A DNA stretch of 64,000 nt, taken from NCBI RefSeq assembly GCF_901709675.1, contig NC_051093.1, positions 8,547,553 through 8,611,552 of the forward strand, written 5' to 3'. The stretch comes from Syngnathus acus (taxonomy: Eukaryota; Chordata; Actinopteri; Syngnathiformes; Syngnathidae). Each line of letters begins with the position of its first letter. The first letter of the stretch is position 1. The notes under the pieces are model-generated. The model did not search any database. It was given only the letters and a program-made list of their open reading frames with translations, and was not told the origin of the DNA. This document shows, piece by piece, positions 11,301 to 18,930 of the stretch. A program made the translations under genes and the position numbers.

Positions 11301-13833
11301 GGCAATGGGACTTAATTTAAATAACAGATGTTTTGGATCTTGTTGGTCTAACAGTCATCTGAGGCGCTTTTAAAATAACCAAGAAAAAGATTCAAGGTTA
11401 GCTTGTGAATGTCTCATGAGCTGTGATTTGAAGGAAAAAGTGCTTGATTATAAAAAATATTAATCACAATTAATATTAATTTTAAGGGCTTGGCGTGTGT
11501 GTGAACTACATCATATGGAACTCAGGGGAGTCGCTTTAGTTCATGACGAATCGAAATTTCAGCGTGAAGCCGGACTAACAGACCTGAAAATGAACAGCGC
11601 GCCTATAAGATATGACGATCAATTGCTTTCAGTGCAAGCTTGTTCAGGTGTGAAACTACAATCATTCCAAAGTAGTGATACAAAGGGCATTTCAGACAAC
11701 ACACTAAACAAGAAGACAACAATTGAATTTTTCTATTTGCACTTTGGCTCAACTTGGGCCATCAAATTCGGTAAGTTTCATACAAATATTGATAGCTTTA
11801 AGCAAGTCTGGGGCAGGTATGTATTTAATGAATGAGAGAATTGGTGTTTATTATTTTACCAAATGCCAAAGGGATCACAAATTTATAATAATAATAATCC
11901 TAATAATAATAAAATAATTAAAATAATATTAATAATATGTGGCACGATGATGCACTGGTTAGCACGGCCGCCTCACAGTTCAGAGGGTGCGGGTTCGATA
12001 AAAAATTCCAATAAGTAAAAGACCGAACGATGTGATTGGAAACTTGGCCATCATTGCCGATCAAAGCTGGCATGTGATTGATTTCCACTCAAATCCCCAA
12101 TCACACTCATTTCTTAACAGCACAAGCAGGCTGAAAAATGGACGGATTAATGGACACTAAATTGAAATAAAATAGGGCTCACCTTCTTGTTCACCAGCTG
12201 CTCCTGTTTCAGTGCTGGTTATTGCCGGTGCAGTAGTAGTACTAGTTGTACTAGTTGTGTACTTCTTACTGCCACTGCACCCAGTACTGCTATCATCATC
12301 CCGCACTGTGGTGGCTGCTGATTGGATGCCAGAGTCTGAAGCATAGTAGGTCTGCTGCCACTCAGCCACTTTCACCACACTGTCTGCCTCATTCACTGAA
12401 AGAAAAAAAAATAAAATGCTGTTTTTATTGTTCACCTCCTTCAATATGTTTTGCTGTTATCACTCTGAAATCTCTCTTATTGGATGATGTCAATCAACCT
12501 CAAGGTAGAAAATCATTCACAAACACTTAACGTCTTTAATCTTCTCCTGCTGGCCTTTAGGTCAGGACACAGCTGACAGTCTAAAGGTAATAAATCATAT
12601 TTGATATGAACTAGATAACAGAGAATTTTGTGCTGCTCTTTTGTGGGTTTGGCATTGGATTTAGTTAATCATTCAATTCATTTTGCAAGATTTAATTTTA
12701 AGATGGTCTTTGCATCTCAGCGTCTGTATTTTTTCTTTTTGACTGGTTAATAGGAACTGGCCATAAAGCACCTGGCAGGGTGGTCGATTTGCTGGCATCC
12801 GGATTGTGTGTCCTACCCGCTATAATTGCCTCTCTGCAAGGGTTGCCTCAGTGCTCATGGCACCAGTGCGCTGCTTGATATCTGTGCGTGGCAGACGGAC
12901 CTTGCAGGTGAGGCCAAGATCGAGTTGGAGCCATCTGATGTTGAAAGCCTCAAGGCAATGTATGTGACCGTAGTTGGATGTCCAGGCTTCTGTTCCATTA
13001 ATAAGGTTTCTTAATAAAAAGACATTTTTCATATTTCCCTCCCTCTCATGAAGCCCAATATGAGAAATGACTCTTCAGAAATGTGTCTCACAAATGCTGA
13101 GGGGGGGCAATTGTACGCATAGCACATATGCAAGAATATCAAATATGTTTTTCTCACTTAACTCCACTTTATTTCGTATCCTGACAAACAGCCCTCCAAA
13201 GTCACGTTTTAGTTACTTCAACGATATCATCATTTTGCTATTCTGTGCTCCAGATTGCAAGCATCATGTGTGAGTGTACAAGTAAAAATTTGATGTTGTC
13301 ATATTACTGCAAGTGGCCCAGTCTGGCAGGAAGCTATTTAGCGAGCAGCTTAATTCTACTGAGGCCGGTCGTATCAGACAGCCATGATTAGACACTCTGG
13401 TGAAATCAGGCTGTGCTGAACAGATTGAGCGAGGCAGAAACACAGAAAAAAAAAAAAACATATAAACATGACAGAAAACAGCAGGCTGATTCGACACGTT
13501 TGATCGTATGAAAAAGCAATCAGGCAACCGATGTAATTATGAATTGATTAGAATATCCAAATGAATTACACACTTGAAGAAACAATGGCGCGTATTTGCA
13601 TAAAAAAAAAAAGATTCCTGGTAGTATAAAAATAGCTCAAGATGATTGTGATAAGCAATGGATTTTTTCCACATAATTAGAAACCCCACTCATCTTAATT
13701 TCGGCTAATTTAGCCTAAGACCAATTAAGCCTTGTGTTACATCATCAAAGCTAGGATTGCAAGTGATGAAATGATTAAAGGAAAGATCATGTCTGGAAAA
13801 CCATGAAGGATACTTACTTTGCATGGACATCAT
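50..13833 (-). CDS. jup: junction plakoglobin (gamma-catenin), 5' part, partial
   Basis: Armadillo-repeat protein of desmosomes and adherens junctions that links cadherin tails to the cytoskeleton and is related to beta-catenin. Coding exons in transcript order: 13833-13818 (ATG), 12395-12183, 10816-10563, 10336-10098, 250-50; the rest lies left of the window. The N-terminus carries [10 protein letters not shown], the GSK3/beta-TrCP degron region, followed by armadillo repeats ([53 protein letters not shown]). [11 protein letters not shown] and [10 protein letters not shown] favour plakoglobin over beta-catenin. The 254- and 239-bp exons match the conserved catenin exon plan. The exon at 50-250 appears to lack one base before its donor, so the expected N-Q-E-S-K reads N-K-R-A-R and shifts frame. 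The intron 251-10097 is full of tRNA genes and repeats. The identity is secure; whether the frameshift is real is not. Confidence 0.9.
478..535 (-). pseudogene. tRNA-Gln(TTG)-derived fragment
   Basis: The anticodon arm with TTG and a decayed T arm are recognisable, but the 5' acceptor and D arm are gone. Its flank (GACAAAA, then GAGGACCC) matches the spacer of the tandem unit further right, so it is an old decayed unit copy close to the 50-250 exon of jup. Confidence 0.6.
600..655. repeat. short telomere-like tract (left arm)
   Basis: Degenerate AGGGTTAGGG-type repeats on the plus strand, adjoining an inverted jup exon fragment. It is the mirror of the start of the CCCTAA block at 2528. Confidence 0.7.
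649..724 (+). pseudogene. inverted copy of the 3' part of a jup exon
   Basis: Plus-strand copy of the end of the jup exon at 10098-10336, encoding S-E-G-L-(stop)-A-I-F-K-S-G-G-I. A CAG codon has become TAG. The GGTACAATC donor context is retained, but the copy lies antisense to jup. Confidence 0.85.
883..954 (+). tRNA. tRNA-Gln(TTG), plus strand
   Basis: 72-nt cloverleaf with acceptor GGTTCCG, D arm, anticodon loop CTTTGAA (TTG at 916-918) and T loop TTCAAGT. The end pair 1-72 is a G-U wobble. TTTT follows at about 963, a usable Pol III stop. It is the only near-intact copy on the plus strand. Confidence 0.8.
1041..1112 (+). pseudogene. tRNA-Gln-derived copy with anticodon ATG
   Basis: Acceptor GGTTCAA, D arm and T arm are recognisable, but the anticodon stem is broken and the loop reads CTATGAT. 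The element is followed by AAGTGCTTTATAAATG and an ATT-rich run, a LINE-like 3' tail typical of fish SINEs. Probably inactive. Confidence 0.65.
1120..1182 (+). repeat. SINE/LINE-like 3' tail with ATT repeat
   Basis: TTTAGCACTTTGAGATTCG, then a short AT-rich stretch and an ATT-type microsatellite. The same tail, inverted, lies at 1999-2064, and truncated versions join successive units of the tandem array. Confidence 0.6.
1277..1348 (+). tRNA. tRNA-Gln-like with ochre-reading anticodon UUA
   Basis: Body matches the neighbouring tRNA-Gln(TTG) copies, but the loop reads CTTTAAA, giving anticodon TTA (1310-1312), which would pair with the stop codon UAA. The acceptor has one mismatch (position 3 with 70), and TCCAC weakens the anticodon stem. 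It may be a pseudogene; the same anticodon occurs in its inverted partner at 1849-1920. Confidence 0.55.
1444..1515 (+). pseudogene. degenerate tRNA-Gln-like, anticodon CTC
   Basis: Retains GGTTCCA and a tRNA D arm (TAGTGTAGTGGTTAG) but has several acceptor and anticodon-stem mismatches. The loop CTCTCAA gives CTC. Confidence 0.5.
1559..1631. repeat. hairpin at the centre of the inverted duplication
   Basis: 26-bp arms at 1559-1584 and 1606-1631 (CCCTAAAGCCTAGGGTTGGG and its complement, one mismatch) around a 21-nt loop containing GGTTAGGGTTAGGG. This marks the inversion centre. Confidence 0.85.
1684..1755 (-). pseudogene. degenerate tRNA-like, anticodon TGC
   Basis: Inverted partner of 1444-1515. 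The D arm is preserved; the anticodon loop reads CTTGCGA and the acceptor 3' strand is mutated. Confidence 0.5.
1849..1920 (-). tRNA. tRNA-Gln-like with anticodon UUA (inverted partner)
   Basis: Same CTTTAAA loop as 1277-1348. Acceptor GGTTCTA pairs with TGGACCC with one mismatch, and the D loop has changed (ATGTTTAG). Because both arms carry TTA, the anticodon change predates the inversion. Confidence 0.5.
2065..2136 (-). tRNA. tRNA-Gln(CTG), unit 1
   Basis: 72-nt cloverleaf: GGTTCCA pairs with TGGGACC (one G-U), anticodon loop CTCTGAA, T loop TTCAAGT. The 3' end runs straight into TTTT. Downstream (1999-2064) is the LINE-like tail with (ATT)n. Confidence 0.85.
2221..2292 (-). tRNA. tRNA-Gln(TTG), unit 1, acceptor variant
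   Basis: Loop CTTTGAA. The acceptor 3' strand reads CGAAGCC, leaving one mismatch and one wobble against GGTTCCG. An ATTTTGTC terminator lies a few bases downstream. Confidence 0.7.
2453..2527 (-). pseudogene. jup exon fragment with destroyed 5' splice site
   Basis: Sense-oriented copy of the last ~75 nt of the jup exon 10098-10336, encoding [19 protein letters not shown]. The donor GT of the real exon is GA here. It breaks off at the point where telomere-like repeats begin. Confidence 0.9.
2528..3574. repeat. interstitial telomere-like repeat block 1
   Basis: About 1 kb of CCCTAA units mixed with CCCCTAACCACAAC and CCCCAA variants. The strand transcribed with jup (minus) carries TTAGGG, so the jup pre-mRNA would contain long UUAGGG arrays. 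Confidence 0.95.
3619..3690 (-). tRNA. tRNA-Gln(CTG), T-arm variant
   Basis: Anticodon arm intact, but the T loop reads TTGAAGT with changed stem bases, weakening the B box. The same variant occurs at 5534-5605. Confidence 0.65.
3775..3846 (-). tRNA. tRNA-Gln(TTG)
   Basis: Fully paired acceptor (GGTTCCG with CGGAACC), loop CTTTGAA, TTTT terminator 8 nt past the 3' end. Confidence 0.85.
3943..4014 (-). tRNA. tRNA-Gln(CTG), duplicate of 2065-2136
   Basis: Identical to the 2065 copy, with TTTT directly after the 3' end. Confidence 0.85.
4099..4170 (-). tRNA. tRNA-Gln(TTG), acceptor variant, duplicate of 2221-2292
   Basis: Carries the same CGAAGCC 3' acceptor strand, showing that the 1.9-kb duplication copied an already altered gene. 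Confidence 0.7.
4331..4405 (-). pseudogene. second sense jup exon fragment, donor lost
   Basis: Matches 2453-2527, including the GT-to-GA change at the former donor, and again leads directly into CCCTAA repeats. Confidence 0.9.
4406..5492. repeat. interstitial telomere-like repeat block 2
   Basis: Second copy of the mixed CCCTAA / CCCCTAACCACAAC block. Its internal order of variants differs from block 1, as expected of unequal exchange or slippage after duplication. Confidence 0.95.
5534..5605 (-). tRNA. tRNA-Gln(CTG), T-arm variant
   Basis: Same altered T arm as 3619-3690. Confidence 0.65.
5690..5761 (-). tRNA. tRNA-Gln(TTG)
   Basis: Consensus copy with complete pairing and a downstream TTTT. 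Confidence 0.85.
5858..5929 (-). tRNA. tRNA-Gln(CTG)
   Basis: Consensus copy with an immediate TTTT stop. Confidence 0.85.
6014..6085 (-). tRNA. tRNA-Gln(TTG), acceptor mismatch
   Basis: 5' strand reads GGTTGCG, so position 5 no longer pairs; the rest is consensus. Confidence 0.7.
6178..6249 (-). tRNA. tRNA-Gln(CTG), first base changed
   Basis: Position 1 is A instead of G, which breaks the terminal acceptor pair. Terminator retained. Confidence 0.65.
6334..6405 (-). tRNA. tRNA-Gln(TTG), wobble variant
   Basis: The base pairing with G7 is T rather than C, giving a G-U wobble. This variant is shared by four consecutive units (6334, 6658, 6972, 7296). Confidence 0.8.
6502..6573 (-). tRNA. 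tRNA-Gln(CTG), terminator lost
   Basis: Cloverleaf intact, but the 3' flank reads TGTTAG instead of TTTTAG, so the immediate Pol III stop is missing. Confidence 0.75.
6658..6729 (-). tRNA. tRNA-Gln(TTG), wobble variant
   Basis: G7-U wobble copy with the downstream TTTT intact. Confidence 0.8.
6817..6888 (-). tRNA. tRNA-Gln(CTG), first base and T-stem changed
   Basis: Position 1 is A, and one T-stem pair is disrupted (CTCAG for CTCGG). Confidence 0.6.
6972..7043 (-). tRNA. tRNA-Gln(TTG), wobble variant, terminator shortened
   Basis: A one-base deletion in the spacer leaves TTT rather than TTTT downstream. Confidence 0.75.
7140..7211 (-). tRNA. tRNA-Gln(CTG), terminator lost
   Basis: Copy of the 6502 gene created by the 638-bp dimer duplication, with the same TGTTAG flank. 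Confidence 0.75.
7296..7367 (-). tRNA. tRNA-Gln(TTG), wobble variant
   Basis: Copy of 6658-6729 from the dimer duplication. Confidence 0.8.
7455..7526 (-). tRNA. tRNA-Gln(CTG)
   Basis: Consensus cloverleaf with TTTT at the 3' end. Confidence 0.85.
7611..7682 (-). tRNA. tRNA-Gln(TTG)
   Basis: Consensus cloverleaf; a single substitution lies in the flanking spacer only. Confidence 0.85.
7775..7846 (-). tRNA. tRNA-Gln(CTG)
   Basis: Consensus cloverleaf with TTTT. Confidence 0.85.
7931..8002 (-). tRNA. tRNA-Gln(TTG), D-loop variant
   Basis: GGTTCGCAC replaces GGTTAGCAC at the end of the D loop, changing the normally conserved A21. Confidence 0.7.
8099..8170 (-). tRNA. tRNA-Gln(CTG)
   Basis: Consensus cloverleaf with TTTT. 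Confidence 0.85.
8255..8326 (-). tRNA. tRNA-Gln(TTG)
   Basis: Consensus cloverleaf with downstream TTTT. Confidence 0.85.
8419..8490 (-). tRNA. tRNA-Gln(CTG)
   Basis: Consensus cloverleaf with TTTT. Confidence 0.85.
8575..8646 (-). tRNA. tRNA-Gln(TTG)
   Basis: Consensus cloverleaf with downstream TTTT. Confidence 0.85.
8741..8812 (-). tRNA. tRNA-Gln(CTG)
   Basis: Consensus cloverleaf with TTTT. Confidence 0.85.
8897..8968 (-). tRNA. tRNA-Gln(TTG)
   Basis: Consensus cloverleaf with downstream TTTT. Confidence 0.85.
9065..9136 (-). tRNA. tRNA-Gln(CTG), weak terminator
   Basis: Cloverleaf intact; the 3' flank reads TTTAAG, only three T. Confidence 0.8.
9221..9292 (-). tRNA. tRNA-Gln(TTG)
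   Basis: Consensus cloverleaf with downstream TTTT. Confidence 0.85.
9385..9456 (-). tRNA. tRNA-Gln(CTG)
   Basis: Consensus cloverleaf with TTTT. Confidence 0.85.
9541..9612 (-). tRNA. tRNA-Gln(TTG)
   Basis: Consensus cloverleaf with downstream TTTT. Confidence 0.85.
9707..9778 (-). tRNA. tRNA-Gln(CTG), unit next to the real exon
   Basis: Consensus cloverleaf with TTTT, in the unit that lies beside genuine jup exon sequence. Confidence 0.85.
9863..9934 (-). pseudogene. decayed tRNA-Gln(TTG), anticodon now TTT
   Basis: Substitutions in acceptor, T arm and loop (CTTTTAA) turn the anticodon to TTT (Lys). The downstream oligo-T is also lost. Most diverged TTG copy of the array although it sits in the presumed founder unit. 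Confidence 0.7.
10817..12182. other. jup intron with a truncated tRNA-derived SINE
   Basis: Intron between coding exons. About 11938-12002 resembles the tRNA-like head of a teleost SINE (GCACTGGTTAGCAC, then GGGTTCGA as B box). AT-rich runs precede it. No coding signal seen. Confidence 0.55.
12396..13817. other. jup intron, no feature recognised
   Basis: AT-rich intron with short A runs; nothing with coding or structural signal seen. Confidence 0.5.
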
Positions 13834-13869
13834 CTCCGTCCACTTCTACTTTCACTGACCTCTGACCTG
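13834..13869 (-). other. jup: jup 5'UTR part of exon 2
   Basis: Exon stretch upstream of the jup ATG. It starts after a TTTTCTAG acceptor at 13870-13871 and runs into the start codon, which has further in-frame ATGs just downstream. The first, non-coding exon is not identified but should lie to the right. Confidence 0.6.
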
Positions 13870-16800
13870 CTAGAAAACACATCAATTCAATCTTAACAAA
13901 CAGGCAAACATAGTATTTCCGAGAACTTTTTTACCAGGACTCGACTCAACACACTTTAGCACTTGAAAGTCCCTATGGATAAGCTATTTCAAGTCACTCA
14001 ACAACTTGGTCACTCAGTTCCTCAACGCCTTCTCATCAACACAGCAAACTCCTTCATTGTACTGTGTGGCCTCTTGAGAAGATTGTCTGGAGTGGTGCAA
14101 ATTACTTTGCAGCTCCATTTATGCGTCTGTACATGCAAGCCCCAACCTAATTAAACATGAACAGATGGGGGGTTTTAAATGTCATGGAAATGATGCTCGC
14201 AATTTCCCCTCACTGGTGTTAAAGCACCAGTCCCATTGGTTGACGATCAGAAGATTCATCAAAAACATTTTAGGGTTAAAGTAGGTCAGGTTAGAAATGA
14301 CAAAGCTATCCACAGAAGATGTGCCTTAACCCACCTTTGCTCTTTATTTCCCCCATGCATTCATTCACATCATAAGCAAAGCACCTGACGTCCTCAACAA
14401 GTCACTCACTGCTCCAGTGTCACTATTTACCTGTGATTAATAAGTTAATAACATCAGCCTAGGGAACTAGTAGGGAAGATGATGACTCACAAAATTCACA
14501 GCAGCATTTATTTGGACTTCATAGGGTAAAAAAAATCTCAACATAAAAAAACATTTTCTCAATTTCCAACATACCCAAATAAATACCCAAATAAACAACA
14601 TAACAGTCTTAACGTAACATCTAAACTGCTCATGAAAAACTATTTACAATTCTCACCCACGCTAATAGTGCACAACACAGCAGAGAACTAACAAACCGAT
14701 AGAACAGCCAAGCAAAAATCGCTCAATCACACGTCGGCTTTTCTAAGTTTAGACGAGTCAACATGATGATGTGCAATAAAACCTCTTGGGGCTTCTTGGA
14801 ATCCAAAGTGGGAGAGTTTTCATGTTTGACTGGCTGCACAACAGGCTTTTGATTAGAGCGTTCACACTTGAGCAAACTCTCAAAGTCATTTCACTTGAGT
14901 TTGCTTTCAAACTTGAGCGTAAATAACGATAGCTGCGAAAGTAAGTGCAATCTGTTTCTGTCAGCTCGGTGATTGACTGGTGATCTTTCCTAAGTATACC
15001 CTGGTTCGAAATGAGTTGGGAGTCCTCCACAATACTGACAAGATAGAACATTGCTGGCTAAGCAGGAATGATTTTTTTTTACTTTTAAGATAGTCAAAGG
15101 TCATTTTTTGGGAGAAACTGTGGACTGAACAACAACTGGGGATCAAACTGGAGACTGATGATGTGTGCGTGCGTATCTCGCCAGTATTGATCTAAAATCA
15201 ATATACTGGATAAATGTCCTCCCGCCAGACTGTATGACTCATGTGACATGTTGAGGAAATGTCTCAAATCAATGCACATCTTCAGTTTCTGACACAAGTG
15301 AAACAAATGAACATAACGGCAGTGTTTGACAGCCTATTCAGTTCGGAACAAGAGCAATAATGGAAATAATAGTGACTCTTATCATTCTTTGTCATCCTAG
15401 ACAACTTCGATTTTGACAACAGTTTTCAGAATCTAGTTGAATTGCTCCCCATTGGCCGTTTAAAGCAGTCCTTTAATAATAGCATAAGAAAAATTAGACA
15501 AAAGTAGACGGAAAGCATAGGCCCAAAACAAAAAACATTCGATTTGACATTGCGCCAATAAGTCTTCACCCCCTCTGTTTAATCTCTTTTTCGCTGCCTG
15601 TGAGCAAAATGACTTTTATAATTGCAACATTCCTGACACTGGCAGATGCTGTTTGCATTCCAATTTGTAATACATAAAAACACCTCTGGCCCAGTATATT
15701 TATGTATTTGTTCAAATTACTAATAGCAGAGCACATGTTTATATGACTGCCGTGGCCAATTGAAATGTGTCCGCCAAATGAAGTATTTTCTTTGATTTTG
15801 CAAAGTAGCCAACGATTCAGGGTGTTTGTGAGAACACACCAAAATCAAAGTGGGCAAAATAAATGAAAAGAATTAAAGTCGAACAAAATGAAAGAGATTA
15901 TCTACATGATTGGGCATGAAGATTGAAGTGAAACAGACAGTAAGCTGTAAAGGGAAATGTTTTTACCGCGTATATTTTTCTTCTCGCCCTTTTGATTTCC
16001 TTTTAGGATTCCCTTCATCCCTCTTTTCATGATAGCTTTCCTCCACCTGCGAATCTTGATCCCCTCCGGGTATTATCTCTCCCATGCCTTTTCCTTCTCC
16101 AAAATGTGAGGATGACTGTTTTCGTATCAAAACATGTTCCTCTGACCGAACCAAACGATAACGGCTAGAAAATGTTTGGAATGATAAACTGGGGAATGTA
16201 ATGAGGCCAAATATTCATGTTGGCAAAAATGTAAAGGCCATAGCCACTCCTACTTTAACAAACTGAGAACTACTGCCCATAAAACCGTAACTGACTTAGT
16301 TCTACAAGCTCAAATATGATTTTCTTTACTTTTTAAATATTGCATGAACCCCCTGTGACTTGCTCAGAAGATTTCAAGTTTGAACATTCATAAATACAGG
16401 AGTGTTATACAGGGTAAGGTTGAAATAAAGTTTCTATATTTAACTTTATTCCTGAGGCCCTTTGACATTCATTTTAAAAAAGGTCTACGAGGAATAAATA
16501 ACTGCCAAGACATCAAATAGAGTACAGACGGCAAAGAAAGGACATACACAGGTAGGGGGTAGAATAAAATTTGGCTTTTTTCCCCCTGATTCTATGATGC
16601 TTATTCTCGGAGACCCTCTGGATGTCTGGATTAAATCAAAAATATGTTGGAGCTCTTCCAAAGCCATAATGTGCTATTAAACCAACCAGCTCCTGAAATA
16701 TGCTCTTGATGAATCAAACTAAATACAGTAAGCTAATCAATTTCAGAGGTAAAGCAGAGAGAATGATAATAATAGCCTTGTTTGGTTGAAAAAAATAAAT

Positions 16801-18895
16801 AAAAAATGCGCCTTAGGGTTTTTCCAAATGCAAATTAGGCCTTTGTCACTCAGATGCTGTGGACTGAGCTGGGAGGTGGTTTGATGGATATTATGAAGCA
16901 AAGTGGAGCAGAAGATAACACACATGCTGAAATCACATTACTCAGCAAATTGGCATAAAATTAATCACTGTTGACATTGAGAAAATGTATGCGAAGTCAC
17001 TTCATAGCAGGATTTTATGATCGAGGTGTGTTGAAAAGTGATTTTTGACACTCAAGTGGTGCGGCCTAAAGGGATTTTCCCCCCCACCCCCACCGGACCA
17101 TAAATCCAGACAAGCACCCAGAAAAAAATTGCATTTTCACAAAGAGAGTCCAACATTATTTGGCAGGAATCCCATAAACTAAAAAAAAAAAAAAACAATT
17201 TGAGCTGCCTAGCTGTCAAATGTACATTCATTTTAACTATGTAGTTTTTTTTTTTTATATCATTATATAATTAACTTTTTGAAGTAATAGACCCAGTCGT
17301 CCATTTGTTCTAGTCTTTCTGTTGTCAGGTTTTGGTTTGCTTAGCTGAACACAATGGCATAAATCTCTTCTCCATTTTCTTCTCAGCCCCTTCCTCCCCC
17401 TCTTCCTCTGCTCGCTTCTCTTCATCTGTGTTAATCCGCCGTGCTTTTCTTTCAATTCTTTCCCCTTCCACCACCTTCATTTGTCTCCACCCTATTCTTC
17501 CGCATTGAGAGAGACGAGTTATGTTGGATTATTTTTAGATTTCTAATTCTTCCAGTTTACAGAGTGCATAATGTAAAAATGTGAATGCAATGCAAATAGA
17601 TTTCCCATCAGATTTTTCTCCAATCTTTTTTTTTTTTTTAAATACACATTACAAAACAACCTGAAGAGAACACTGTGAGATGTTTTTTTTTTTTTTAAAG
17701 TCCCTTAGAAAGCAATAAAAAGTGATAAAGATTGCCAAGGTGAAAATGTCAAGGTGGTTAAGCGAAGGCAAAAGCAGAAATGGTGTTTGAGTCAGAAAGT
17801 TATTTATTTCGTTTTTGCTCTGATAGAAGTTAAAACTAAATATAATGTCAATTTCAACAACACAACAGTGGCCTTGAAGAAAGGCAAGTAAACAACTGAT
17901 TGATATGCAGGACGGCGGTTTCGCTAATCACACCGAGCAAGCAAAAAAACAACTCCTATTGTTGACCGCATGCCTGAAGCACAACCCCTGAGACATAAAT
18001 AGAGGGACTCCACATGCTTTTCCTACTAATCATTTCAAGCTGAGAGGAGCACGAATAACAAAGTTGCATCTAGAGGTGTTAGAATTAATCCACTGACAAA
18101 TAACCGATCATCATATTAATCGGCAATTAATCGAGTCATCGTTGTGTAATCTGATTTAGCACAAATCATCACATTTTATCCTCTCAGAAATGATTCTCTC
18201 ATTTCTATAGTCCTTCATAAAACCAGTGATTATCTTTTGGGTTTTACCCAAAAGAAGATATTTGCTTTTATTTTTGGAAAACAATAACCAATCCAGTAAC
18301 AGAATTAGTTTAAAAAAAAATTGGCCTTGCAACACCAATATAAAGGAAAATGAATGAATGACAAAATATTGGCAACATTAGAGGTCCAAATAAGCCAAAC
18401 ATAGAAAAGAAGGGAATTTTTGGAGAGGGAGAAAGAGGTGAGCTGGAGGAGGAAAAGAACAAGCTGAGGAGAAATGAGGCAGAAACAGGAAGATGAAGCA
18501 TGTGTGATGTTAAGAGGAGGAGACAGGCTTTTCATTCCTCCTACATACCCATCAAAGCTGCCCCCCCCCCACACACACACACACACACAAATACACCGAC
18601 ATTTTTTCTGAAGCCCATTCTTTGTGATCTGCACTCACATTATACAACATCACTGCCTCTCCATCGCCGTCCCCTATCTATCCTCCAAACATCTAATCAT
18701 GTCCCTCTCTATCAATCTCCTGCGCTCCTTCTCGAGCTTTGTGTGCTACCTCATTGACGCTGTTGAACATTCTGAAAAGTGCAGCCTGAAGCCTGTTTGA
18801 ACCACTCAGTGGTAGCTTACACATGGCCACTTTTGCTTGACAATCGAGTTTTTTACAGAGACCATCAGGAACTCGATTAATTTGTGCATATTAAT

Positions 18896-18896
<1 letters not shown>

Positions 18897-18930
<34 letters not shown>
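18897..18930. repeat. (CAG)11 trinucleotide repeat
   Basis: Eleven pure CAG units in non-coding sequence. On the jup transcript strand it would be CUG repeat RNA. Confidence 0.95.
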
